Shown piece after piece: positions 1 to 12,689 of a DNA stretch of 64,000 bases. The DNA lies in contig JARYHS010008074.1 in NCBI GenBank assembly GCA_031002005.1, positions 265,671,930-265,735,929 of the forward strand. Reading direction: 5' to 3'. Made by a program: the position numbers and the translations under genes. This DNA comes from Vandiemenella viatica. Lineage: Eukaryota > Arthropoda > Insecta > Orthoptera > Morabidae. Numbering within the stretch: position 1 is the stretch's first letter; every line of letters starts with the position of its first letter. The notes under the pieces were generated by a model. That model did no database searches, was not told the DNA's origin, and saw nothing but the letters and a program-made list of their open reading frames with translations.

Positions 1-984
1 ATCACACGCATTACTTTTCACAAGTACGTACAAGTTTCTGTCATGAATCTTTATCGTTTTTACTATTGGTATAATCCCAAGATTCTATTTCGAGATTTAA
101 TAAGACATTTCGGTGTCAAAAAATACTAATTTTGAGAACTCTGCCTATGTGTGATTTTTTAGTATAGTATAACTAGGGCACATGAAAAATTTTACTCAGT
201 TTTCTAGATGTGGAATTTCACTATGATTAGATACTATATTCCACTACTATTAATTTATTATACTTTTTCATTTCCTTTGTTTAATAACACTGCTAAAATA
301 TTGTCAACTTACATGGAAATTTAGAATAAAATAATGTCTAACAGGTGTGATTAATAACGATTTGTTTTACAACATATGTCTCCACGTATAATTTTGAAGT
401 TGATTCCTCAACTGAACTGCATACACGTTCAGATAATAACGCTAGTATTGTCAGTGTCAACAAGTCACTGAAACCTCTGTCTTTCCTCATATACAAAATT
501 CTATCTGCATCGTGAATTTGCATATAGTACTTAATATTTTTTTCTTTGATACACTTATTTTAAGGGAAGCATAGTATACAAGATAAGCAATACGTGTTTC
601 TAGCTTTATAATGTAGGCCTACTAGCTGAAACGGCAATGCTTCGCTATTGTTAGATTTGAGTATACATATAGCTTAAATGAACACAACTGAAAGTATGAT
701 ACAAACTTCTGAAAAATTAGAGATTTACATATACATTATTATTTTTATGTTTTGGATTACATGAATAGTAATTACGGTTTAATTCAGAGTAAATTTCATT
801 GCAATTCTCTTGGAATACGATGTTTCGGGAAATTCCATTTTGCATACATACAAAGAAATACCTTGGTTTTCCCACTCAGGTGCATGCAGCGTATAACTAT
901 CCATGAAAAAAAAATTCAATTTTCAATATCTAATAACATTATAGCAAAGTGTACTGCAGAAGGATCGTTTGGTAATTTAACACG
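1..984. other. AT-rich unassigned DNA
   Basis: No open frame with recognisable similarity, no RNA gene and no repeat with a clear structure was seen. The stretch is strongly AT-rich. The short open frames here are no longer than expected by chance. Confidence 0.5.
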
Positions 985-1135
985 CATAGCGCACACATAA
1001 GAACAATTGCTCCAAACCTTCCCCGGATAACGTGGACTATTTTGCAAAAAAAAAAACACGCGTAAATCGGTGCAGTAGTTTTTTAGTGTATAGAGGACAC
1101 ACATACGAATATTGCCTTTTATATATATAGATAGA
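985..1135 (+). repeat. RTE-like LINE 3' tail, copy 1
   Basis: The end of this block has the layout of RTE-type non-LTR retrotransposon 3' ends: a phrase of the form 'cggtgcagtag', then 'gaggacacacatacgaa', then an ATATATAGAT-type simple tail. The block at 1230-1366 repeats the same order with substitutions. No coding part is attached, so it would be a heavily 5'-truncated insertion. Family assignment rests on general knowledge of RTE tails and is tentative. Confidence 0.45.
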
Positions 1136-1229
1136 TTATCATTACTATCGAAATAAGAAACGATTTGCCGTGCCACCTGACGTACGAATTGAACCAGTAT
1201 TTCTTGTGAGTGAGTGACAGTTTCTTTCT

Positions 1230-1366
1230 CCTGGTCAGATCAAAGATTTCTATAGCTTTAAACCCTTTTCAGACAACGGGGATCATTCTGCAAAAACCAC
1301 GCGGTCCGATAGTTTATTAATCTATAGCGGACACAGATACGAACATTGCCTTTTATGTGTATAGAT
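1230..1366 (+). repeat. RTE-like LINE 3' tail, copy 2
   Basis: Diverged second copy of the 985-1135 tail. It shares the order 'gcggacacagatacgaac', 'attgccttttat' and a terminal 'gtgtatagat'. Both copies point the same way and lie about 230 bp apart, so they may be two insertions or one local duplication. Confidence 0.45.
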
Positions 1367-1671
1367 TCTTCGTTAAATCTAATAATACTTGTATAGGACT
1401 TAATCCATTTTCCGTGAGAAAATTTACTGTTTCATGTACTCAGAAATGAGCTAAATACCTCGATAACCATTAATATTGTTCGCAACTTGTACAGACGACA
1501 TTTTGGGCAAAGTAGTTTGATCACAGATCGCAGCATGTAGGTAACAGAATCTAGTGCACGACAGTAAATTTGTGTATAGGTTAAAAGGAAAGTAATTTCG
1601 TGTGGTCTTACGACCTGTTGACAGAGTTTAGATTTGTTGCATATTCCTCCTTTGTCGTGATTGTACCCAGG

Positions 1672-4340
1672 GGCGATGCGAGCGGTGCGACTGCACCGGG
1701 TGCCACCATTTGGGGGGGGGGGGGGCGCCGAAAATGCAGCGGTAGAACTTTTGCTCAAAAAATAAATTCTATAATAACCCAAAATGCTGTTCACATATTA
1801 TTTTAGCATACTAATCATCCAGAAGAGTTTATAAGAGTAAGAGCTTCAACTTAATGCTTAGTCCTATGTCGTCATAGAATCGACTCAACTCAAGTAAGCT
1901 CGACTTACTCAAACCAAGAAAATCGCAACTCGTCCCATAATTAACTCTACGGAGCCGCGCTTCGCGCAGCTGTTTCCTGGCTTGGAGTTCATTCGCATGC
2001 AGATTCATGTTATTGGGGCTTGATTTGACCTACTTATCTATTTCCTAACAGGTTAAAACTTAAAAAAAACTTATCTGACGCACTATACTTAAAAATAAAA
2101 CAAAACCAAGGCGAAACAGAAGGCTTTCAATACTAATTCAATACGCGACGGAAGAAAACTTATTAGACGAATACTATTAGTTTACGTAGTGATGTTTAAT
2201 TTAATCCTCCTAGTGCTCCGTCTATTACTGATATAATGGCTGTTGTTGATATGATTATATTTATTTTCAAACAATATGATATTACTGATATAGGTGCTAA
2301 TTTTGGTTAAGTTATTAAAATTATGCAATTCATTCAATTGGTTTTTCTTATATTTAGTATTTCTTATATTTGATAGAAGTTCTTCAGACAAGGTTCATGA
2401 TGTTGAAAAAATCCAAGAAAAAATCATGAACGTAATTTTTCAAATATGCATTTTCGAAGAGTAATGCCAAATGGAGAAACTTATAAAAGGAGATGTCTTG
2501 TTTACTCTAAATCTGCGGACGAAGTATATTGTTTTTACTGCTATTTATTCAACAGAAGGTCTCACTCTTATTTGGGAAAAGAGGATTTGATGACTGGAGC
2601 TACTTGTCACAGCTCCTGAAAACTCACTAAACTTCCTCAAATCACTAGCACATCATACTCAGTTGTATAGAAGCGTTGATTCAATTAAAGAACTTCACTG
2701 TAATAGACAAGCATTTGCAAATACAGACTGAAGACGAAAAATCACAGTGAGTTGCTATGCTCCAAAGTATAATAATTTCTTGTTCAGAAGAAGCTTTGCA
2801 TCTGAAAGACAAAATGCTTCTAGTAATGGTAACTTCCTTGGTATATTGCAATTGCTAAGAAAATATGACCCTTTAATAATGGAGTATCGACGTATTGCCA
2901 GTTGTCTGTTACTTTGGCAAATTTATTCAAAATGAATGAAATTTTGACTGTGGATAAGATGAGATAGCAACAGATCCAGAAGAATTGTTTACAATTAACG
3001 CGTTTTGGCATATGATCGATACAGTTGAGAATGAGCCGGTCGTTCAATTTACACAACTATCCATCACATTGAATTGAACTCCTGATGTCAGTAATATCGT
3101 TAACATTGCTTTCGTTGACACTAATGAAGACGAAGTCCAAGTGCGTGAGTGTTTCGTTGCTTACAAGCCGGAAAGTGACTCTTCGGGATCTGGTAGTTGA
3201 TCTCACTAGCCTGTTTATCGATGATACTTTGTATGTAAAAGTTCGATTGGAATATGAACGGTTGTTACAGTGGATCCAATACAATAGGATGAAACTAGGG
3301 TTTTCAAACCAGAATTCCGAACCAATATCTTCGAGCATTTTTTAATCCATGTAGCTGTCATTAAATTTGGTAATAGAAGGTGCCGCCAAAACATCAGTTA
3401 AATCGGTTTCCTTTTCCGGATTTCTTTAAAGAATATTTGTTCTACTCTCTCGATCAACAAAGTGATGGAAAGTAGTATCCACGCACTTGCGACTTGTCTC
3501 TGAGCCAGATCATGGATCAATTTTAGTTCATAATTCCAATGGTGACTTGGTATAATAGATTGTTTAATGTAGAAATTTAAACAATGCTGTGCAGGCTGAA
3601 AGTGGATTTATGAAACGCTTCAATATTGCTGGAAAACAGCTCCGAATTTGGAATACGATAAAGAGTATCTGTGTTATTCATCTGCTCTGATAACAGCTAG
3701 AGAAATTGTTTCTTAGATTGGAACATATCCTATTATTAAGCCAGTCAGATCCAGAAGAACTGTTTACAATTGAGAATGAGTTAGTCATTCAATTTACACA
3801 ACTATCCATATTTAAAGATATACTGTCATTCTTAAATATTATCAAAAATTCCTGAAAAGTCTGAATTGGAATAAGATTAACTGATAGATATGAATTGGTT
3901 GAGAAACTTTCTAACTGAAACTGTTGTTGATGGGGCTTGAATCAGCAGAACCCATACTTGTTCAACTTATGTTACAAAATGGTTGGCAGGAGATATTTAC
4001 AAATGTGCGGACAGCACTTCGAATTTTGCTAACCATTCCTTTAACTGTCGCTAAAGGATAACGAAGTTTCAGTAAATTAAAACTTATCAAAACTTATTTA
4101 CAGTAAACGTAGATTCTAGCTATACCTTCAGATCATGCACTTTGATCTATAGAAAATAATATTGCCTAAGAACAAAAGCGAGGAAGATGACAATCTAGGC
4201 CTTTTAGTTATGATTTAATTTTCTCAGTTGTCTGTTTAAATTTTTTTATTAATAACTATGTGAATTTGACGTATACGTGATGTGAACATTGTGTATGTCA
4301 TAGTAGCTTAAATAAACTTTTTCATTGTTACTGTTGTTGT
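1672..4340 (+). mobile_element. hAT-type DNA transposon, copy 1 (decayed)
   Basis: The left end begins CAGGGGCG and is followed by a GC-rich stretch (GCGAGCGGTGCGACTGC) and a G-run. The same left end and the following ~300 bp recur at 26107, which defines the family. Between about 2380 and 4150 are remnants of a transposase with an N-terminal TTF-type zinc-finger region and a C-terminal hAT dimerisation region. No matching right terminal repeat was found near 4340, so the right boundary is approximate and the element is probably truncated. Compared with copy 2 it lacks the four later insertions, which makes it a useful reference for the uninterrupted sequence. Confidence 0.65.
2380..4150 (+). 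pseudogene. hAT transposase relic (TTF zinc-finger / ZMYM1-like type)
   Basis: Frames are broken by many stops and indels. Recognisable pieces are a block near 2460-2640 corresponding to the 'RRWLVYSKS..YCFYC.LFNRRSHSYLGK' type region of hAT transposases with a TTF zinc finger, a block near 2820-2900 ('NGNFLGILQLLRKYDPLIMEY'-like), and near 4055-4100 the dimerisation signature RSFSKLKLIKTYL, with one stop just before it. The order agrees with intact members of this family, where the C-terminal block sits in the dimerisation domain. The catalytic middle is too decayed to locate its acidic residues. It cannot encode a working protein. Confidence 0.65.
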
Positions 4341-7300
4341 TTCTCATTCATACCACTGTTATCGTATATTAATCTTTCTAAGGTCTTCTCCCCGCGGCTT
4401 TGCTCGAGAGGAATTCATTCGGACATCTATTCGTATTTGAATCTAAGGATAAGGATAAAAGTAGATGGCCAGTAAATTATTCAAAATTTTTATCTTAAGC
4501 TCTTCAGCCGACGTGAAACAGAAAAAACATCCAAGCAAATACACTATTATAATTATAATATTAGTAGGATGTAAAAAATGAATGTTGTCTTTAATCTGAT
4601 TACAGGGTCACCTCAATCACGAATAAGCGAATGCACCTTTGGGGCGCCACAATGAGATCTAGCACCACTTAAAAAATTTGCTAGGTTCGCCAATTTAAGG
4701 TGGAACTTGAACCACTGAACCTTTTGGCGTATCTAATTGTATCAATCAGGAGTTATGAAAATTTCTGGTCTCACCGGAATTTGAACTCAGGACTCTCAAT
4801 TTTGACAGCAAATACCTTCAAAAGTTAGATCTAGATAGAAGTTTTGCGATCTTGGTTCAACGTAATGCTAGCCACTATCATATAGGATGAAATGTCAGTG
4901 CAGGTGATTTTATACAGTTTTAAGATTAATGCAAAGCTCAACACCTAACTGATATGCAATGGTTTCTCATGGTACTATGGCAGAAAGGAAATATTATCAT
5001 GTCAATCGGAACCAGTGCAATTTGGCGGCAATGTGCTGATTTCTTTGATTCTCTTCGTCTTAATGGACTCTCAGACATTTTACGACCCACTTTATCAGCC
5101 TGGGTTAAAATAAGCTGGAACTAAATCGAGAGCAAAATTGAAACAAAACAAAGATCTTCAAGTTACACTAGGACATACCGTAGCTCCCATATTCTTTTGT
5201 TGGTTTCTGGCAGATGTCCATTTTGCAAGGTGCTTCGACGGTGACTAAATATACCTGTGGCCTTTGTAACAGGCAGAAAGGACATTCTAAGGCTGGCTCG
5301 TTGAGAGGCATATAGCGGACTCGGTTCGACTGTACAGGCTCAGATGCGCCGAAAACTCGGCATGTCTGGTCGAGGGATCTTTAAATACCTGTTAACCATG
5401 CCATCTCGTCTTATAAACAGCGTCAAAATAGCAAAACCTACATTCTCGAGAAAACTTAATTAACCTGTCTTTTACATCATCTTTTGTTATAATTTAACAA
5501 CCGTAATTTTTTACGATTTAGTCCTTAGTCTAGACTATGACGAGTTACTTATAAAACGATCGATTCTGTCTCCATATTAGGCTACTGTTGTTGTCTTCGT
5601 GAACTTTTTTTAGTTTTTGTTTATATTTTGCTCAAACATTCTTTTCATGCCTAATAGTAATTTCTTTCTAATTTTACACTAATATTCGAAAACGACAATA
5701 ACATCAGAAAAATTCTGATGTTGACAACACTCGAAGTTTTCGTTCACTTCCTTGATTGATTCAGGATTAGAATCAATGGCGACAGACTTGCCTCACCATG
5801 TCTTCTGATAGAGGACTAGTAATTCCATTCTTGATGTTTAACATGGTGACCGATCCATTATTTTACATAACATGTAAAATATGACATGTTGCCGTATACC
5901 GCATCAAACGTAGGCAAGACAGCGAAGTATGCTACTAACTTTATAACAAGTGAACTAGTAGCTGGTAACCAAGTGATTCATTTTCCTCAATTATCTTCTG
6001 TGAGGAGAGCAACAGATAATTATTTGAAATGAATACTGACAGAACTGTTGTATTTCCCTGTTGACCGTTGATACTATTAAAGCAACATTGTCAGTATGAC
6101 GTCAAAAGCTATTTCAAGTTCTATAGAAAGCATTAGGTCGGGTGGGGAATATTGGTGCAGTACTCTGTATATCTTTTTTTTTAGGGGGGCGGGACGGAGC
6201 GGCTGTTCGATGTAAACCCTACTGTGCTGTCCGTATTTCACTATTTTGTCTGGAGTATTGAACCATACCACCTATATATACGTCCAAAATATGATGAGAG
6301 TTTTCAATATGGTTCCTTTATACACTTTACACTTCTGACGACCAGAACACAAAATAAATAAAATAATTTGTCAGAGATCTAAAAACGGGGATGTACGCTG
6401 TACATCAACCTAAATGTTTATTTACTTCCTCTATGTGTAATACATTACAAAAGTATGAAACAATTTGGGATTCCAAGAGCTATTCGCATTTTTAGTAACG
6501 CAAGAACATTTTGAATGTTTTCGGTATGAAGAATGAGCGCAAGTGAGCGGCCGCCGAGATACTGCACACCTGCGTGCGGGTGAGCGGCCACCGATATACC
6601 GCTCACTCGCGCTCGGGTATAACATGGCAAGTAAAATCTCCCACCAAAGTGAACCTGTCTTTTTAAAATATTTTTTTCCAGGTGTAGATATTATTCTGTG
6701 CAAACCTCAGCATGCCTCAAATATATTTTTTCGATATTTATGAATCACAATTTTGAAAGAAAATAAAAATTTTCAAGTTTAACAATTCGGCTATTACCAT
6801 CACCAATTCTCCTCTTGGTGGCATTGCTATTGCCCGCTACCCATCAGCCAGGTCTTCAATTTTGTACTTAGACAATTCAAAAGAAGCGTTATACTAACTT
6901 TTACGGCGCCTCAAATACCTACCCAAAAATGTCTACCAGCTCTCTGGCTAGTAGGAGATGGCTATCAGTGATTCTAGACATTAAAGAAGTCTTAGTATGC
7001 GTCATTGGAATCAGTCTATCAGATAAAAGTAAATTCGAGTGGTCGTAAAGACCTTGTAACAGGGTTTCTTATCGGCTGCTCATCCGCTCCTATCGTAACC
7101 TCATGGACTAATCCGACAATTCTTCCAGGTATAGGGAATATAGAGTTTAACGTGGAATCTGAACCACAGAAGCGTTCTGGCTTACTTCACATAACACACA
7201 CAGCTGTGCCAGAAGTGAAGGTCGGTCTAGTAGAGAGCTCATGAAAATCCCGCAGAAGCATGGATTCGATCTGAGGATCTTTTATATCTGTAATCGGATG

Positions 7301-9985
7301 CCTTAAACAATGATCCACCAGTCCAGTAGTTTATCAGATCTTAAGCGGACACAGGCTAGTTAGGTGATGGTATTATCACTGGACTACAATCGATGTGGTT
7401 CTGCTGAAAGCTGGATGGTAAAAGGGACCTGTAAGCTCGTATCTCTTAATGACGTAAATTGGTGCTTGATCGCACCAGTTAGCAACCGTTTGCTGACAGG
7501 ATAACAGCAAATTCCTTCTCCTTCTTGCTGCCTCAACACGACAGTCATCAAACGAATGCTACACTTGCTTTAACTAACGAATTATTCATTTTATTTTGTT
7601 TGACAATAACAGTGTTTTGGTAAACAATTCAGCACTTCAATTAGTAATTTATCCCTGAGTTCCTTAGCTACCTTCTCTTATGCCTGAAATCGACTAACAG
7701 GTCATTCTTTACCAATATACTTTCAGGGATCATCATCAATAAATACACCTCTAGCGATAACTGTGATTTCTTTTGTATCACATGGATGGGGGAACAACTC
7801 CAGATGATGCACAGTGCACGTTTGTCTAACGAGGATAACAAGGATATTAAAAAACAGCTTGACGTACGAAACGCTACTGAATGCTTCATCGACACAGTAT
7901 GTGAAGTAGGTAAGTTTGGAGAAGTCTGTTGGACACATACTATTATAGAATCACCCAGAGCTACTAAAAGCTTGATTTTATCATGAATCTAATATAAATG
8001 AGGGCAACTGCCTAACATTTATAGCTTTTACTGTCATTAATGATTATACTTGGTTTCTTTCACAGACTTTTATGGTAAAAAATAAAACAAACTGTCATGT
8101 TCTATATTTTTAGCCAATGAATATCTAAGCTACTTAATACGAATTTCATATGTACTGTACTTTTCTTGTTGGAGTGTCTTATGTTCTACAGCTTTCTTTA
8201 GCTGAACTATGGTTTTTAGCTTTCAGTTTTAACTTTTGACTACTGCCAAATGAAAGTATTGCATTCTACAACTTCTTCCAGTGATGCTGTTAATGTGGTT
8301 ACTAAGAATAATTTAACGACGCTAGCTGTCATCTCAAAATAGGTTTACAGCAGAATTTAAGATTCCGATAAGCCTGGAAAAGAATTAATACCTTCTATGT
8401 AAATAAGCACCTTGTGACTCGTGCGCAGGCCTTTCTTCTTGTACCGGAAGATCGCAGAGGCAGAGGCAGAGGACGGCTTGTCGCCAAGAATCCAGTCTAC
8501 CACGAACATAGCCATTGTTCTGTTCGTGCCAACGGGACGCTCCTTTACTTTAGTTCTCTTCAAGAAATAACCAACCGTATCAAAAACGAAACTTGTAAGC
8601 TATTAGGTGTGCTTATTCCACGTCAGAAAACACTCACTCACTTATAATAAGATTAATGTCAACATAAATAATTAAAATGATGGCACAGCAGCGTCACCGA
8701 TATTCACTCGAGAGGCTATTAAATACACTTCGTATTCTCTGGTGTATCTCAGCGCTGAGTTCGGCCATGTGAATGATCGGTGATCGAGAACTCAACGCAT
8801 TGATGATTCCAGCACTGATCTGGGAAGAAGGCAGATTTCATGGATTAATGTGCTATCTCATCTATGGTTTTTTTTTTTTTTTTTTTTTTTTTTTGAATGA
8901 ATAGACACAGCATATATGTTATTGCGGTTTGTGGTTTTCTTCGTGGCTGTTTACCCGTATTCTCGCTGTCATTTTTTGATAGGAAATACACTCCTCGACA
9001 AATTTCCTGTTACCCAGTACACTTTACAAAGTGGATGTATTTCCTGCTCTGTTATATTTTCAGATCGCCATTCTAAAGAAATTATTGGTCGTATTACAAG
9101 AGAAACATTTGCCGCTGTTAACTAATTTTAAATGCCGTAACTAGACACTCTGTGTTTGCCTGTGTAAGAATTGTTCAGTATAACTCGGGACTTTGCGTGG
9201 ATTTCTTTTCGGTAGTGATGGAAAGGAGACTTTAAGGTACGTGGATAAACGCGGTCCTTAGATCTGGGATAGGATTGCTGTTAAACAAGAGGAAAATATA
9301 TCACTTAGCTCAGGAAGGAACAATCCCGGTAATCTAAAATGTGTACATCATGGTTACAACAAAATCTAGATGGCTAGACCGGAAATCAAAGATGGGCCTT
9401 CCCGAATGCCTGGCTAAAGACGATTATTCTCGTTCGGTAGCTGAAGAGACCCTCTTGTTTTACAAATGCCAAACATTTTTTTTTTCCGTTTTCCTCAAAT
9501 GGCCTATGAATTAAATATTTTTGATGTTTGTTTACGGTTCTAGAAAGAATTTACAATTATCATCCCGAGTAGCATATTCTCTTCTGTTTCCAAAATTATT
9601 TTGTAAAAATATTTTTCCTTTAAAAAAAGTTAAAAAAAAAATTGGCCGTCTGACTGTCTTGCATTAGCAACATCTAAACGTCAGATCAACCTTTCCAGGA
9701 ACCACAACAGTGTATGTTCTAACAATTTATCAAACAGAAAATTTATATGAAAAGTCTAAGGAGTCGGGGGAAACAACATGAATAGATCAAACTAATTATT
9801 GTTTATAATCCCTAGGAGACATTCCTGAGATGATCACAGAAATAATCAATTTATTAACAACAAAGGTTGTAAGAGAAGTCGCAAGCTTAATTATCGAATA
9901 TTAAATGTGAATTATTGCTTCGGTTGGAGGGTAATTCAATTGTGGCCAATTATATACCTCTGCAATAAATTATGTAGCAAGAAAG
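4341..9985. other. Mostly unassigned DNA, no supported gene
   Basis: I see no gene I can defend in this 5.6 kb. Open frames are short (under about 85 codons) and lack recognisable motifs. A block at 4640-4800 on the minus strand contains phrases resembling RNA polymerase III box B and may be an old SINE, but this is weak. A short inverted repeat lies at 6535-6614 and a run of about 30 T at 8865-8894. Confidence 0.5.
6535..6614. repeat. GC-rich imperfect inverted repeat
   Basis: The outer 16-base arms (6535-6550 and 6599-6614) are reverse complements with one mismatch (GAGCGCAAGTGAGCGG versus CCGCTCACTCGCGCTC). Inside there is a nested direct repeat, GTGAGCGGCC followed by G/A-CCGA, at about 6543 and 6580. 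The island is much more GC-rich than its surroundings. No flanking duplication was found, so it is not clearly a transposon. Confidence 0.6.
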
Positions 9986-10228
9986 TTTTTTTTTTTTTTT
10001 TTTTTTGCTTTCGGCCTCGTTAACGTCGAGGTCATTAGAGGCGGGAAGGGATGCGTGAAGTGGAAAGGGACGGCAAGGAATTTGGCCATGCCCATTTTTA
10101 AAGAAAGCAACCTGGCATTCACCAGGAGTGATTTGGGAAAACTATTGAAAATCCAAATCTGAATGTCCGCATGGGGATTTGAATCCACGTTCTGCCGAAT
10201 GTAAGGCCAGAGAGTTACATCCAAAAGA
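9986..10228 (-). mobile_element. tRNA-derived SINE, copy S1
   Basis: Read on the minus strand this starts with a tRNA-like head (degenerate box B near 10170-10180), continues into the conserved body ('caaatcactcc', 'gccatggcc', 'aaggaattt' equivalents) and ends in a 3' tail and poly(A), seen on the plus strand as 21 T at 9986-10006. The 3' tail forms a GCCTC/GAGGC hairpin (10014-10042) with a 19-nt loop. Six copies of this SINE lie in the window (S1-S6). Confidence 0.75.
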
Positions 10229-10449
10229 TAAATGTTGATTCAGATTATCACAGGAAGCGATTATTGAAATTATACTTTCAGGGTTATTATAAACCAGAAA
10301 TTAAAAAATGGGGATCAAAACATCTACGAGGTGATATACTATACTAAAATTCCAAAGAAAAGGCATAACCAATTTCCTTTACTCCAGTCCTATCACTTGT
10401 TTGAGACTTCGCGTCATGTGTATTTTTTTTTTTTTTTTTTTTTTTAAGT

Positions 10450-11800
10450 ATACATGTGCAAAGTCCCATCGAAATCGGGTCAAAAAGTGAATTTGTATAA
10501 AAAAATTAAGGGGTGTAAAGGGGGAGAGGGTGTAGCTTTTTGATTTTTTATGTGGTCAGAAACCTCCATGGAAATATACATATATGTGCCAACTTTCAAA
10601 GTGATCGGTCAAACAATATCGATTGTAGCTTTGTTTAAAAAACATTTACAAAAATTAGGGGGGTGAAAAGGGGGAGACGGGTTGGTTTTTATTAACCAAA
10701 TGTAAATAGTATTTTTCTACTTGTTTTTAAGTGTTCGAATGGAGAGTTCCATCGAAATCTGATAAAAACTGTGGATTTCTATAATGATCATTGGAAGTTA
10801 TAAGAGGAGGGGCTAAAATGGGAGAGGGATTGGCTTTGACAAACCAAGCATATACAGTATTTTTCTGTCTGTTTTAAAGTATACATTAGAAAATTTCCGT
10901 CGAAATCGGATAAATGCAGTAGCTTTGTACAAAGAACATTTGCAAAAGTTAAGGGGATGCAAAGAGAAAGAAGGGTTGCATTTTAAAAAACCATACATAG
11001 GCAGTGTTTTTCTGTTTGGTTTAAACTATGCGTGTGCAAATTTCTATCGAAATTGGATAAAATCTGTGGGTTTGCTTAAATTGGGAGTATATAAGGGGAA
11101 GATGGGTTGCGTTTCTTGAAACCATATTTAGGCAATATTTTTCAAATTGTTATGAAGTATTCGTGTGCCAATTTCTATCGAAATCGATAAAATATGTGGG
11201 TTTAAGTTATGGGGTATAAAGGGGAAGATGGGGAAGAAATACTTTTGCCTGGAAGCTTCGGAGATACGCACTCAACCATTCACCAAAGTTTCATCGTAAT
11301 CGGAAGAAAAAAACTTTGGGATTCAATAAAGAACATTGGAAATTAAGAGGGGAGGGGGTAAAAGGGGAGACGGCTGGACTTAGGCAAAACAAATTTAGAC
11401 ATTCTTTTTCTATTAGTTTTAAAGTATATGTGTGCAAAGTTCCTTCAAAATCTGGTAAAAATTGTAGCTTTATATAAAGTACATTGGAAAAAATTAAGGG
11501 GATGTAAAGGGGAAGGGGTGTTGCATTTTTGGAAACCATATGTAGGCAGTATTTTTCTTTATGTTTTATAGTATAGGTGTGCAAATTTCCATCGAAATCT
11601 GATAAAATCTGTGTTTTTTTTATTTTTAATTTAGGGTACGAGAAAGGGATGAGGGGTTGCGTTTTTGGAAACCATATGTAGGCTATATTTTTCAATTTGT
11701 TTTAAAGTATACGTGTGCAAATTATGGTGGAAATCGGAACAAATTTGTGGATTTATTTAAATTAAGGGGTATAATGGGGTGGAGGGTGTTTTTTTTTTTA
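10450..11800. repeat. Divergent tandem array, about ten units of 120-150 bp
   Basis: A phrase close to CATCGAAATCGGATAAA recurs at about 10467, 10600 (weak), 10748, 10899, 11045, 11173, 11291, 11443, 11590 and 11729. Between occurrences the units share 'aaccatatgtaggcagtatttttc', 'tttaaagtatacgtgtgcaaa' and 'aaggggtataaaggggaga'-type phrases. Units are roughly 75-85 percent alike by eye and vary in length. A run of 23 T lies just upstream at about 10424-10446. The longest open frame (minus strand, 11291-11695) simply reads through repeated units and is not evidence of a gene. Confidence 0.75.
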
Positions 11801-12598
11801 AAATTAATTTGTTAGGAACCTTCTCCGACGGGCACTCGTCAACTCAGAAGTGATATTCTTCTCATTAATAGCCTCAAACAAAGCCGTATGTATATTTCTG
11901 AAACTTCCTGCAGTACATATTGTTCACTTATTAGTTACACTAGGTTTTTAATTTTAAATTCTGTGACTTATCCATAAACTTGAACCTCAGCTCTTGTAGT
12001 TCTGTTTTTGGAAATTCCTAACAAACGTCAAAGAAATGTACTGTCAGGTTGTTTGATCAGTAGCCTATCTATATATTTTCCGAGCCAGGGCAAAAATTGT
12101 GAAATTGCCTTCCCTTCGAACATTATTTCCTCCTCCTCACTTTAGATCCGGCGTTGTGCTTGATTTTTGCTTCCTTCCTAATGATAATGAAATCATGCGA
12201 AAATTCCTCACAGTGTTCGCGGTATCAGAGAAGAAATTTGGTGCGTCACGACCTTCGACTCTAAAGTATTTAGAGATTGGTACTAGAGACGTTCAGTGGA
12301 CTCACTCATTCCAAAATCAGCCCAAATTAATTTCATAAATGCTGAAAAAGAGAAATCTATGTTAGTGATTTTGATCTGTGCCCTTGTAGGTCACTTAAAA
12401 AACATAGCGGCAATTTACGTCAGAGGCAAAGTTCATACGAATATTAAATACTTAAAACGAATATAAGAGAAATTATTAAAACTACCCAAATTTGCAATCA
12501 TTGTTTATATTAAGATACACGTGCACTTATTTGCTTACGACATAAAGAAATTTTTCTAAATTGTTATGACCTTTTTAATGGTCATCTAGAGCTCCGTT

Positions 12599-12689
12599 AT
12601 CGTCTATAACAACCAAGGCTCGTAAACCACACCCGGGAAACTGGATATGGTCCCCAACGATAACGATGATGATGATCTAGACTCTAGAT
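12599..12689 (+). mobile_element. 91-bp LINE 3'-tail insertion with 14-bp target-site duplication
   Basis: The sequence TCTAGAGCTCCGTT occurs at 12585-12598 and again at 12690-12703. The 91 bp between ends in GATGATGATGAT, a simple tail seen on other LINE 3' ends in this window (near 21430 in reverse and 61405). This fits a very strongly 5'-truncated LINE insertion. The LINE clade cannot be told from so short a piece. Confidence 0.55.

Noticed and set aside
8414..8647. A 77-codon frame with an RGRGRGR stretch, possibly an RNA-binding protein
   Set aside because: The repeat comes from a short cagaggcagaggcagagg run. There is no other domain, no splice signal and no similarity I can defend.
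11291..11695. A 134-codon minus-strand protein gene
   Set aside because: The frame reads across tandem repeat units and repeats the same peptide phrases. It is explained by the array.
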